NCBI GenBank assembly: GCA_022605405.1
Contig: JABYQQ010000019.1
Coordinates: forward strand, 620,001-684,000
From: Earliella scabrosa
Lineage: Eukaryota > Basidiomycota > Agaricomycetes > Polyporales > Polyporaceae
Reading direction: 5' to 3'
DNA: 64,000 bases
The notes beneath the pieces are model-generated. The model was not told where the DNA came from, did no database searches, and saw only the letters and a list, made by a program, of their open reading frames with translations. This document shows positions 45,667 to 56,164 of the stretch, one piece after another. Both the position numbers and the translations under genes were made by a program. Each line of letters opens with the position of its first letter. Position 1 is the first letter of the stretch.

Positions 45667-46361
45667 GGCACCGCCCGGGGACCGCTTCAGCAGGCCACGT
45701 CACCACGATAGAACGTGTACTTAGCCTGTCAGGTATGTCAGCATACCCCTGAGTACGGCGTTTGGTGCACAATAAAAGAGGATACTCACAGTTCTCTAGA
45801 TATTGAGCTTGTTCACGAGGTCCAAAGAGGGAGATACGACCCTTTCCGCTCAGACCACCAGCCTGCACGAATATACTGAGGCTCTGAACGGAGCTTGCGC
45901 GGACAGTCGAGCGGTTGATCAGCCCATTACTCTGAAATGTCGCTCGTTAATCATAAGTACCCACTATACCGTGATGGAGCTTGAAATGGATTGATTCCGT
46001 CGAGAAACGTACTAGGCTGAAGGCCTTTGAACTGAAGATTGCGCCAGAGCGCTTGCGAGGGTGGCTGATGTTTGTACATGTTAACTTCAGAAGCTATTGG
46101 CTTCCCGATCGGATCTGTCCTCCTCCTCCTCCCCCCCAGGATCATCAGAGTCATAGGTCTTAGGGGAGCATACAGCACTAAGTTTATATATGTCACATCA
46201 ACGTTGCAGCACCTAAATCTACGAGAATGCAAAATGAAAGAGTGTTCACGATGGAGGCTGAGCGCTGAGCTACTCAGTACTTAGTACTAGTAGCCTGAGT
46301 AGACGAGCCTCGAACGTCACAGTTCTTCAGAGCACACCGTTCCTCCCAGATTGCGCGCTCT
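45667..46361. other. E upstream region, shared in part with F
   Basis: About 700 bp between the E start and the DUF6534 stop. It includes the 46-bp block shared with the F upstream region (46071-46116) and a perfect 8-bp inverted repeat CTACTCAG/CTGAGTAG at 46270-46277 and 46295-46302 with a 17-bp loop. Confidence 0.5.
46071..46116 (+). repeat. 46-bp dispersed repeat, copy 1 (copy 2 at 51876-51921)
   Basis: Two copies, both upstream of minus-strand subfamily-2 F-box-like genes (E and F) at about 405-450 bp from the start codons, same orientation, about 43 of 46 positions identical. It begins TTTGTACATGTTA and includes AGAAGCTATTGGCTTCCCGA. The equivalent place upstream of G no longer has it; there the homology ends and methyltransferase relic sequence begins. 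Confidence 0.7.
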
Positions 46362-48644
46362 CTACAGCGGCGACACCACGTCCTTCTGGCTCTCCAACTC
46401 CAGTTCTCCCTCCGACGCCTTCCTGACGCCACTCCCCGGGAGGTGCACAGTCACGCTCCGTGTCCCCGCCGTGTCCGAGTCGAACGTCGTCGACAGGTCC
46501 GCAGGGCGCGCGAAGCTGATGTGCCCCCCTGTGGCAGCTATCAATGAATTGTGTTGAAAGGTCAACCGTTGAGCCAGTCGCGCGCGCGAGAGCGGACATG
46601 GGGGCGGAGACGGACCTGGGGGACGTCCCACGTCTCGGCGTTCGTGTGCGGCCGCGCGCTGACCGGCGGGCCCGCGGCGCCGACGGTGCCCATCTCAAAC
46701 CCTTCGAGCATACGGTTGGACAGGGCGCGACGGGAGTTCAGCCTGGTGCGTGGTGTCCCGAGTGAGCAACAAGCAACAGGAGTCACAGAGTGTGTGAGAG
46801 AGTGAGGGTGAGGACGTACACTGCGAGGACGGAGTTTGCGTAGATCTTCGTGCCGACGATGCTGATTCCAATGTAGATGAGGTTGCCCGGGAGTATGATC
46901 GCCTGGGCGCATTCATCGGATCCATTCCAAAGGCATGAGCGCGGCGGGCGGAGGGCGTAAATGTGGTGGTGGTAAGGCTAGGACTCACGAAAACGAAGCC
47001 AAGCATCCCGAACACGCTTGTCAACAGACCTGCTCATGCATCAGCGTCGTGTTTGCATAGCATACAGTCAAATATGAGGAGAACGCACCGGTATTGATCG
47101 TGTATAGGACGAGCACTTCGATGGTCGAGTCCGTCCTGTGCCGAACGCGGTCAGTCGCAGGCCAGAGTCGGGAAAAGCGGTCGCCAAACTCACCGCTTGA
47201 GCCCCGTGCGGCTCTTCAGCAGGACGAAGATGAGGACGAGCGTAAGGAGGATGTCGACGAGGACCGAGATTCCGAACATGACCGAGACAAGCCACTATGA
47301 CAGTGGCGAGATGAGTCGCAGAAGGATCATGTGCAGATCACTGATAGATCCTCACGCTGACACTCTTGAAGTCGGCCAGAGGAAGTGCGAACCTGTCCGT
47401 AGGGTTGAGTGAGAGCTCCTCTACTAACACTGAGGTTCCTCTCATACCCTTCCACAGTAGCAGCTATAGACCCAGCGGTGTGAGCGTCGGACTAGTGAAT
47501 CTTTGATCGAAAAGCTCACCAATCGTGAAACCTGATGTGCAGGGCGAGTCCGTCAACGAGCATATCACGGGATCTTGATTCGGTGAGGTGCTCACCAAGG
47601 GTGCACAGCATGAAGATGCCCTATGAAACCATCCTCAGCGATGTTAAGTGGTCGACCCAACATTGTTCACTCACCGAGAGCGCGACGATATACCGGAACG
47701 ATGGTCCGACTGGTGGCAGCAAGGTTGAGGATCCGACGATGGTTGGGTGCTACGGAGGCCTACTCACCGTACCATACACGGCGGGCGTAGAAACTGTTGA
47801 ACGTGCGTACAAATATGAGCACCTCGGAGACATGGATAGCTCATATGCAGATGGGACCCACCTCTGGCATACCAGGATTGTAACGCCCTATCGCACGAGT
47901 TCGGATGAGATGCATATATGCAGACATGAGATATAGCACTTGCCGTGGTCGGTGTGAGCAGCTGACACAAAGCCAAGTCAGTCGACCCCTAGATTGCGGT
48001 GTGGTAGCCCAGAGACTCACCCTGGTAGACCTGCAGTGACCGGTGAGGACAAGCGAACGTGACTGCATGCAAGTCAGGAGCTCACCAGTGACCTTCGAGC
48101 AGCGAGAGCGGTTCGAAGTACTTGGTGATGAGGTGGTAGTAGCTAGAGACAGTCCGAGGTTGTCTGGGTCAATCAGGAATCGCACTAGCTCCATGGGTTG
48201 TGCGTACCATGCCACAATGACCAACACTGTGTGCATGGTCTCGCATAGCCTAGACGACGGTTTGTATTAGGGACTTGCAGCGCATAGAGTATGGTGTGCG
48301 CACCATATGACAGTCACCTACCCGACGTGCCCATACAAGTCAGCACTAAGCTCAGCTAGCGATAAGAGACGACGCGTACTAGCCACTTGAGGATCCGCCT
48401 GTCGGTGGGGTACAATCGCAAGTACCGATACGTCTGGTGCACGGTGAGACCATAAAGCCTAGATGAGCAACATCAATCAGTCATAGTCGTATATAAGACA
48501 AGCAGAGTGAATGGACCCGTACATGAGACCGAACACGGTCCCGAGGAAGAGCGCGCCATACGTGTTATCAAGGGAGGGCAAAGCTGGAAGGGCGGGAAGG
48601 GAATGTGCGATGGCGGTTGGAGCAAGTTCACGGGGGTGAGCCAT
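46362..48644 (-). CDS. DUF6534-family membrane protein 1
   Basis: Agaricomycete-specific multi-pass proteins of unknown function with about seven helices. The start ATG gives MAHPRELAPTAIAHSLPALP, then the family signature LDNTYGALFLGTVFGLM at the end of exon 1. Exon 2 reads LYGLTVHQTYRYLRLYPTDR. Near the end ILPGNLIYIGISIVGTKIYA is followed by LNSRRALSNRMLEGFEMGTV and a Ser/Thr-rich cytosolic tail (SFARPADLSTTFDSDTAG) ending SQKDVVSPL. Roughly eight introns; exons between 47000 and 48300 were located but not all boundaries checked. DUF6534 genes often form large families in mushrooms. Two others lie at the right end of the window. Confidence 0.8.
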
Positions 48645-49912
48645 AGTCGATGGTGGGAAGGATGACCCTGACACTGGCCATGTCCCGTCGTTCTGACGGG
48701 TGTTATAGGTCCGTCATTGCAGAAGCTAGGTCGCAGACAAGGTTCTTCGAAGGACTTGTCCATCAACGCTCCCGCTACACATGGAGCGCGACACGAATCA
48801 GGGGATGAACGACTGCCACAGCCCAAGACTCACCTGACTACGGCATATGGAACTTGATGAGCCCTCGAAGCCACGAGAATCCGCGAGCGTTTGTGGCTGC
48901 ACTCAGCTTAGAGAGGATATTTCCACGATGGGCAATCAGCCCTTCGGTGCCTTCGCGTCTCGTAGCCAGTTGGGCAGACGGGGGTGGTGGATAGCACTTC
49001 GGCGGAGACGTCCCCAGGGACATGAACCATGCAGCTGATGGTAGAGGGTGACGTAGCTACACATCGTCGTAGGCGGTGTCATCTGAGACACAGAGGTTGG
49101 GCGTGGACGGGATAGAGCCTGGGGCGATGAGACAGCCGCGAGTAAGTCGCAGGCGACCGCCGAAAGCGAGACGGGAGGACGCCGGCGTACCGTAGACGCT
49201 TTACAATGCGGGACGTCAGCATGACGTTCGCAGGAGGGCGATCGCGAGGCCCTCGCAGGCGGTACCTCGTGTTAGTCCAATTGCAGTAAGAGTGAAGCGT
49301 CATCAAATCATTCAGTAGCTTGGTACAGCATTCATTGAACCCGTCAAGATAGCCACCGTCGACCACCAGCGCCCTCCGCCCGTTCGGCGTCGGCACCGGC
49401 TACTACCCCGCCGCCTCCGTCCCCGCTCTCTTGAAAACGAAGCTCGTTACGCTCCTCGACCTCAACCTGAACACACTGGTCTACGCGTGGCGCCGGCTCG
49501 GTCGAGCAGCAGGGTCACGGATGTCGCCACTAGCATTGGCTGGGGTGTGGCCGAGGTCGAGGACACGCTGAACGATGCGGCGGGTTCGGTCCTCGAAAAT
49601 GACTTTGGCAAGGAGGCGAGAGAGGCGGTCCGAAATGCGGTAATATCGGACAGAGCGAGGATAAGCGGTCTGCAACATGGCTGCTGCAACGAGTGGGCCT
49701 CCCGTTACGGTTGCCGGACAACAGTGTGGAGAGTAGGCAGGATGAAGAGCAGAAGGAGCAGGAGCGGGAGGTAGAACATGGGGCGAAGTGAAACAAGAAT
49801 GGTCTCTCGATTATCGCTTGTATGATATTTAGAGAGGTTCGTTTCAGTCAACGTTTAGGTAAGGTGAATGGAGTACTCACTAATATTAGGACGAATTTGG
49901 CCCGTCGCTCGA
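48645..49912. other. spacer between DUF6534 gene 1 and F
   Basis: About 1.27 kb. Holds the DUF6534 promoter, methyltransferase fragment 1 (49384-49505) and, from about 49730, sequence duplicated downstream of G at about 52640. Confidence 0.55.
49384..49505 (+). pseudogene. methyltransferase fragment 1
   Basis: About 120 bp read GVGTGYYPAASVPALLKTK and LVTLLDLNLNTLVYAW, matching the SAM-binding region of the intact methyltransferase at 60302-61042 (EIGVGTGYYPAASVPALSKT and VTLLDLNPATLAYA). Nothing before or after it aligns, so it is an isolated internal exon-sized fragment. It lies about 400 bp downstream of F-box-like gene F on the opposite strand. Confidence 0.7.
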
Positions 49913-51425
49913 TCACGCCACAACCTCCAATCTTGCCACTCGCTCGTCTATCCGCTCCATCCCCCGCACGCCGTGGAGAGCAAACTCGACGGTTTCCAAT
50001 GTCGGCGTTCCTCGGAACAAAGCTCGATAGAATGCACGACGATCGAAGTCGTGGAGTGCCGTCTCAGTTGCTCGAAGCGGCTCGGGAGATGGCGACGGGG
50101 AGGAGAAATATCGAGCCACCGAATTCACAAACTCACAACTCACGTTCAGGATGAGCTTCCTGAGCTTGGGGAGAGCCCGCAGAGCGGATGTGCCTTCGGC
50201 CTAAGCGGACTCAGCCAAGCTTCAATTGCATGCAAAACGATGACCGGAGACTTACCAGATCATGCGCGACATCTACGCCAGTGCGAATGATGTGTTCCCT
50301 ATCGAATCGCACATGGAGTTGGAGCTCCTCGAGGTCTTGAAGAGCGTTGACGGATTGTTCCAAGTACGTCTTGAATGCTGTTGCCAAGACCTCGCCCTTA
50401 AAGGAGAGTTGCACTGCTATGGGACGAATGCGCCCCAAAGCTTCGGGCAGGAGACGCAAATCCCAACGAGTCGCCCATCCTAGGTCAACCTTGCGAACGT
50501 GGCAGGGCAACCCGAGTATGTAGAAGCCTGCAAAACGGCTCACGCGGACTTCGTCAAGATGGGGCCAGCACCGCTGTTCAAGAGCCTGAAGGTTAGATCT
50601 ACGCATAGCCTCGAATTCTGCCCGGGCATCTTCGTTCCGGATGGACCTGTCTTCGGTCGCCAGCGAGTGGAGGAAGGAGAGATGCGTGAGGTTTGGGTAC
50701 GTCCTGACCCACTCGGGTGTCGTCGGCGACCAAGCCCACTCTTCATGGAGGATTTTGACGTTCGGGTAATCCGGAAAGTGTTCGCGATACTCGACATCGT
50801 GCCAGTAATCGCATGAGATCTCGACGAGCGTATCCCGAGCCCGTCGGAGGAGAGATGCGGGATGCAACCTTTGGCGAATATCGGGCAGCGTCCAGTCCCC
50901 AGCCTCCATCTCGTCGGCGTATTCGAGCAGCACCGTGACGAGCGGCCATCGGACGCTCTCGAGGAAAGTGCAGGCGTGCTTGGCAGCGTAGGCAACCTTG
51001 AGGTGCTTCACGTTCTTGAGACTGGCGAGCGCATCGCGTATGTCACTGTATCGCTCGAGGAGCTGGTCGATGTCCGTCAACTCGAGGTGTTCAAGGTTGG
51101 AAGCTTGGAGGATGCCATGTGCTAAGGCCGACACGACCTCAGGAGGACCTGGAAGTGTGTGCCCCATAATGAGGCCCCGTAGAAAGCGCCAGCGTCTTCC
51201 ATCTTCGGCGCTCATGAAGCGATAGAAGGACAGAACGTGGTCGGCATGCGGCTCAGACTCGCCCCAACATTCGAGGTCGACGGGCTCAGCGAGGAGCAGG
51301 CGTGGGATGTATCGGTAGAGCGAACTGCAGCAGACCATCATCCTGGCCGCCGTTTGTCTGTCGGCATGTTCCGCAACGACACCCAGAATGTCGCAGTTGA
51401 GGTGTCGGGGCGACGAGTATAACAT
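49913..51425 (-). CDS. F-box-like protein F (subfamily 2)
   Basis: Predicted 485 residues; intron 50201-50255 joins AHDL to AEGTSALRALPKLRKLIL. Start ATG gives MLYSSPRHLNCDILGVVAEH; an upstream open frame without supporting homology was not used. Blocks: VCCSSLYRYIPRLLLAEPVD, FYRFMSAEDGRRWRFLRGL, LASLKNVKHLKVAYAAKHAC, FLESVRWPLVTVLLEYADEM, FYILGLPCHVRKVDLG, FDRRAFYRALFRGTPTLETV, ending RLEVVA. It is nearly identical to G over the first 315 residues or so, then noticeably different over the next 100. Leucine-rich character suggests a ligand- or substrate-binding surface; function otherwise unknown. Confidence 0.85.
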
Positions 51426-51875
51426 GGCGCTGACTAGATAGTATTGATTCGCCTCGGTCGGCCACGTCACCACTAGGATGCTAGGGACTGGCGCGCACAG
51501 AACAGCGTGGCCTTTGATTGTGGGCGCCACCGAGCGAGAAGGAGCTATGATCGGGTTCAACTTTGTAAGTGCATGTACCAGAGCTAAGAGGGGGGAATAT
51601 GCGTCGTACTGATGATATTGTGACGGAAGCGGAACAGTTGTCCAATGGATTACTGATGAAGGGCCACAATGAGGGACTAGTATTGCAGGTTGAGTAGTCA
51701 ATCAGCCGTACTCTGAGGGCCGTGAATGGTGGTAGCCTGTTCGCAGCCAAGCAGCAAATTAACCAGAGCTCCCTGTGATGTGGCAGGTTCGAGTACTTGG
51801 GTATCGAGTGTGGAGTGGTTCAAGTTGGTTGATCGGAAGGGGAGTTCCGCGGTCAGGCGCCGGGGGAGGCTTCTG

Positions 51876-51921
51876 TTTGTACATGTTATTTTCAGAAGCT
51901 ATTGGCTTCCCGATTGGATCT
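51876..51921 (+). repeat. 46-bp dispersed repeat, copy 2
   Basis: Second copy of the block at 46071-46116, about 450 bp upstream of the F start codon. Confidence 0.7.
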
Positions 51922-52439
51922 TCACCCTAGCAATACCAATGTACGACCAAAGGATGCCACACCGCTGCAGACAATGTTTGTAAAACTTTGAGCTCTGTCA
52001 GTGCAATATCCATAAGAAAGCTCGTGAGTCCGACTCTGTGGTTATTGAACACTCCGTTGAGTCGTACCTACTCGGACCCGAGCGTCTGCGACCCGGTCCG
52101 CGATGCCGGACTTCCCAGCGCCGCTCCCCAGCGAGGGCTCCGAAAATTGGCGCAACCCTCCTTCCAATGTTTACTTTCAATGACCCTCTCCGATATGACA
52201 TAATTGTCTGGACAATAATGAGGGTCGCGCGTGCGAGCGGGGACTCGGAGGCTAGCACTGTCTCACCTAGAAGAGAATTGACTCGATACAGGAAAAAACC
52301 CCTTCGCTCTTTTCTGCTCGACAAGAGCTGGGTGAGCGCATGCAGGACTCCCGGTCGAGGCCCGCGATGCGCGACGGGTACGCTCGCAGAGGTATAGCAG
52401 AAGGCGGACTTGGAGGATAGACAGCGGACACGCCACGAC

Positions 52440-52562
52440 CTCTGATCTCGCCACGGGGTCGTCTATCGAGTCCATGTCCCGCACGCCGTAAATAGCAAAC
52501 TCGACAATTTCCAATGTCGGCGTCGCTCGAAAGAGCTCTTGGTAGAATGCGCGGCGGTCGGT
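52440..52562 (-). pseudogene. 3' fragment of a subfamily-2 F-box-like gene
   Basis: The minus strand reads DRRAFYQELFRATPTLEIVE then FAIYGVRDMDSIDDPVARSE and VVA, matching the last about 45 residues of E, F and G. The preceding part of the gene is absent: sequence upstream (52563 on) switches abruptly to unrelated DNA. It is not simply a copy of G, because several residues are specific (YQEL, AIYGVRDMDS). This is the remnant of a further family member. Confidence 0.75.
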
Positions 52563-52811
52563 GACGTACATCTGGCTCCCGCGACGAGTGGTGTCACTGT
52601 TCCCATTACGCCCAGTAGTACTGGGCTGCAGGGTGAGTCGAGTAGATAGGGTGAAGACCAGAAGGAGGCGGAGCACGTAGAAAACAAGGCGAAGCAAATT
52701 GACATTGGTGTCTCGATCATCACTTGGACGACACCTAGGAAGAAGCTTTTCAGTTAGAACTTCGTGTAGGGTGAATCGAGTACTCACTGAAGAATCTAGC
52801 TCATCACTCGA

Positions 52812-54319
52812 TCACGCCACAACCTCCAATCTGGCTACTCGCTCGTCTATCTGCTCCATACCCCGCACCCCGTGGAGAGCAAACTCGACGGTTTCCAATG
52901 TCGGCGTCGCCCGGAACAAAGCTCGATAGAATGCACGACGATCGAAGTCATGGAGTTCCGTCTCCGCTGCTCGAAGCGGCTCGGGAGAAGGCAAGCGGGA
53001 GGTGAGATATTGAGCTATGATACTCACAAACTCACAATCCACGTTCAGTATGAACTTCCTGAGTTTGGGGAGAGACCGCAGAGCAGATGTGCCTTCGGCC
53101 TAAGCGGACTCAGCCAAACTTCAATTGCATGCAGCGATGACCGGACACTTACCAGAACGTGTGCGACATCTACGCCAGTGCTAAGGTGCGTCCTATCGAA
53201 TTGCACTTCGATTTGGAGCTCTTCAAGGTCTTGGAGACCGTTGGTGGATTGTTCCAAGTACGTCTTGAATTCTGCTGCGAAGGTGTCGCCTCTGATGGAG
53301 AGTTCCACTGCTACGGGACGAATGCGCCCCAAGGCTTCGGGCAGGAGAGGCAAATCCCAACGAGACGCCCTTCCTAAGTCGACCTTGCGAACGTGGCAGG
53401 GCAACCCGAGTATGTAGAAGCCTAGAACACGACCCGCCTGAACTTCGTCAAGACGGGGCCAGCACCGCTGTTCAAGAGCCTGAAGGTTAGATCTACGCAT
53501 AGCCTCGAATTCTGCCCGGGCATCTTCGTTCCGGATGGACCTGTCTTCGGTCGCCAGCGAGTGGAGGAAGGAGAGATGCGTGAGGTTTGGGTACGTCCTG
53601 ACCCACTCGGGTGTCGTCGGCGACCAAGCCCACTCTTCATGAAGGATTTTGACGTTCGGGTAACTCGGAAAGTGTTCGCGATACTCGACATCGTGCCAGT
53701 AATCGCATGAGATCTCGACGAGCGTATCCCGAGCCCATCGGAGGAGAGATGCGGGATGCAACCTTTGGCGAATATCGGGCAGCGTCCAGTCCCCAGCCTC
53801 CATCTCGTCGGCGTATTCGAGCAGCACCGTGACGAGCGGCCATCGGACGCTCTCGAGGAAAGTGCAGGCGTGCTTGGCAGCGTAGGCAACCTTGAGGTGC
53901 TTCACGTTCTTGAGACTGGCGAGCGCATCGCGTATGTCACTGTATCGCTCGAGGAGCTGGTCGATGTCCGTCAACTCGAGGTGTTCAAGGTTGGAAGCTT
54001 GGAGGATGCCATGTGCCAAGGCCGACACGACCTCAGGAGGACCTGGAAGTGTGTGCCCCATAACGAGACCCCGCAGAAAGCGCCAGCGTCTTCCATCTTC
54101 GACGCTCATGAAGCGATAGAAGGACAGAACGTGGTCGGCATGCGGCTCAGAGTCGTCCCACCTGTCGAGGTCGACGGGCTCAGCGAGGAGCAGGCGTGGG
54201 ATGTATCGGTAGAGCGAACTGCAGCAGACCATCATCCTGGCCGCCGTTTGTCTGTCGGCATGTTCCGCAACGACACCCAGAATGTCGCAGTTGAGGTGTC
54301 GGGGCAACGAGTATGACAT
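52812..54319 (-). CDS. F-box-like protein G (subfamily 2)
   Basis: Predicted 484 residues; intron 53100-53152 joins AHVL to AEGTSALRSLPKLRKFIL. Start ATG gives MSYSLPRHLNCDILGVVAEH. Tandem duplicate of F: about ten differences in the first 315 residues, but the following block (around FYILGLPCHVRKVDLGRASR to the intron) differs at roughly a quarter of positions and is one residue shorter. The last exon is intermediate (VDCEFVSIIAQYLTS versus VSCEFVNSVARYFSS in F). Upstream lies the rest of the duplicated promoter and then methyltransferase relic 2. Confidence 0.85.
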
Positions 54320-54879
54320 GGCGCTGACTAGATAGTATCGAGTCGCCTCGGTCGGCCACGTCACCACTAGGATGCTAGGGACTAGCGCGCACAGAACGGC
54401 GGCGGTCGAGAAAATGTTTAGTAGGCAAAGCCCAAATGTGTGAACTGTGGAATCTGAGCGGGATGACGAAGAGCGGAATCGAAGACGTGAACTCACCAGG
54501 CTCCGACGAGGTTAAGTGCACCGAACCTTCACTATGGGCGCCACCCGGCGGGAACGAGCTATGATCACGTTCAAACGTTCAACTGTGTAAATGCATGTAG
54601 CGAAACTGAGAGAGGGGAATAAGCGTCATACTGATTTGATTGTGCCGGAAGGGGAAGAATTGAATGGCTTACTGATCTACTAGAAGGGCCACAGTGAGTG
54701 ACTGTCGCAGAATCAGTAGTCAAACCGCCGTACTCCGAGTTCCGAGAATGGTGGTAGCCTGTTCGCAGCCGAACCCCCGCGAATTCACCAGAGCTCCCCG
54801 CGGGCTGGGATATCAGTGGCAGCTTCGAGTACTTGGGCAGTGGTTGTTGAGCGTCGATTGGGCGCCGCCGGGGGAAGCC

Positions 54880-55348
54880 TGATCTACCCCGGCCCGCCAT
54901 GTCCGGCCCGGCTCTCCCAAAGAGGGAAGCGTCGGCGTCCGTCCACCCTCGCTCTCCGACTCTACGAGTCCGACCTTGTCATCCTCACCCTGTCCATCAC
55001 CCTCGCCTGGCGCTGCCCCTCCACCTCGGCTCTCCTCCCTTTCACCGGCGCACTCTCCGCGACTCCTCCGCCCACCCCGAGATTGGAGTCGGCACCCCCT
55101 GCACGCGTCCGCCCCCGCGCTCGCGAGAGCGAAGCTCCTCGACCTCAACCTGAGCACCGGCAGGCACGACTTCCTGGGGACGCGGTTGATGGGCTTGTAC
55201 AACCAGGAGGGCATCTTTAGGAATGTGGAGGATTCAGCAAGAGGGGTTCAGGGAGGCACTTGCTGCGTCGTTCGAGGAGTGCGAGGCGCGGATTGTCGGG
55301 GTCGTTGCACTCTTTGGTGCTCGTACACCGAAGCTTGCAAAGACGTAG
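54880..55348 (+). pseudogene. methyltransferase relic 2, internally deleted
   Basis: Collinear with the intact gene at 60302-61042 but broken. It opens with ATG (54899) and a short diverged leader. It then shows the region matching LTLSNALAWRCPTGSVLLPF and the SAM-motif region in shifting frames, then LLDLNLS. About 88 residues are missing, and it resumes at LGTRLMGLYNQEGIFRN and ends after a further frame change at a TAG near 55346. Several frame breaks and the internal deletion make it non-functional. Confidence 0.8.
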
Positions 55349-56164
55349 TTGTATCGTGAGTTATCATTCTCAATTGATCATTCGCTGCCACGTTTTTTCG
55401 GGCACAATCTGCCCTTGCATCCGTCTGTGTCAGATTAGAAATTCACAGCAACAGTCGTATGCAATGGTACTGTTGTCATTGCGCCGAGCCGCTTCATTCG
55501 AACCTCAAAGCGTTTAACGTTGGTGTATTCCTGTCGCGAGGCCTCCGAGTCGTCATCAGGCATCGTCATCCGAGTCGATGTCAGCCGAAGTGCTTCCCGC
55601 AACCAGCAGCTCTGACCTCGTCATTCATGATTCCAGTTCCTAGAGAATACTCGGCTCAAGTTCCCGATGGGGAATCTACTCGAGCTGAGTTGTACGTAGA
55701 GTAAGCGGTGGTAGCTTCAAGTGCGAGCTCGACATGATATATCATTGCGGTTATGGGATCAAATAGTATACGCCTGTGCTCACGGCGTAAGTACTCATGG
55801 CGTCCTTACTTGTTTTCCGCTCTTGCCGGAGTACTCAAGCATGCCTAGCCAGGGACGCTTGATCATCTCACCCAAACATCTACACCCAGATTGCTCTTTC
55901 CAGCAAAGACCACGCTCGCTAGCTCGCCCAGCGGACCGGAGCCGCCCATGCCCCCGCATCGCATATCCACATGCATGTCGTGTTGATTTTGCCCTCGTCT
56001 GACTGTTGTCCATGCTCCTCCATGCTCATGGAGCTCTGACCTTACGGGCTAACCTCACGGGCTGACCTCCCATTTTTTTTCTCCAGCGCACACTCCAGCA
56101 CAACCAGGGAGCCAGAAACCGCACGCGGACGACTCGGAGAGAGAGGAAGGGGCGAGGGCGAGCC
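55349..56164. other. 0.8 kb spacer upstream of DUF6534 gene 2
   Basis: Presumed promoter and 5' UTR of the DUF6534 gene; no repeats or coding regions recognised. Confidence 0.45.

Larger units (their letters stand above)
51426..52811. other. spacer between F and G
   Basis: About 1.4 kb: F upstream region (duplicated part to about 51790, then the 46-bp repeat), a unique segment of about 500 bp with no coding signal, the F-box-like 3' relic (52440-52562), and from about 52640 the downstream part of the G copy. Confidence 0.55.
49730..54860 (-). repeat. tandem duplication carrying F-box-like genes F and G
   Basis: Two copies of about 2.2 kb, roughly 49730-51790 and 52640-54840, same orientation; stop codons are 2899 bp apart and start codons 2894 bp apart. 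Homology covers the whole gene, about 180 bp downstream and about 400 bp upstream (for example GTGGTAGCCTGTTCGCAGCC near 51730 and 54750). The region between the copies (about 51930-52640) is unrelated except for the F-box-like relic at 52440-52562. Confidence 0.85.

Noticed and set aside
46270..46302. Perfect 8-bp inverted repeat CTACTCAG/CTGAGTAG as a transposon end
   Set aside because: No second copy with a target-site duplication and no internal element; a single short hairpin is expected by chance.
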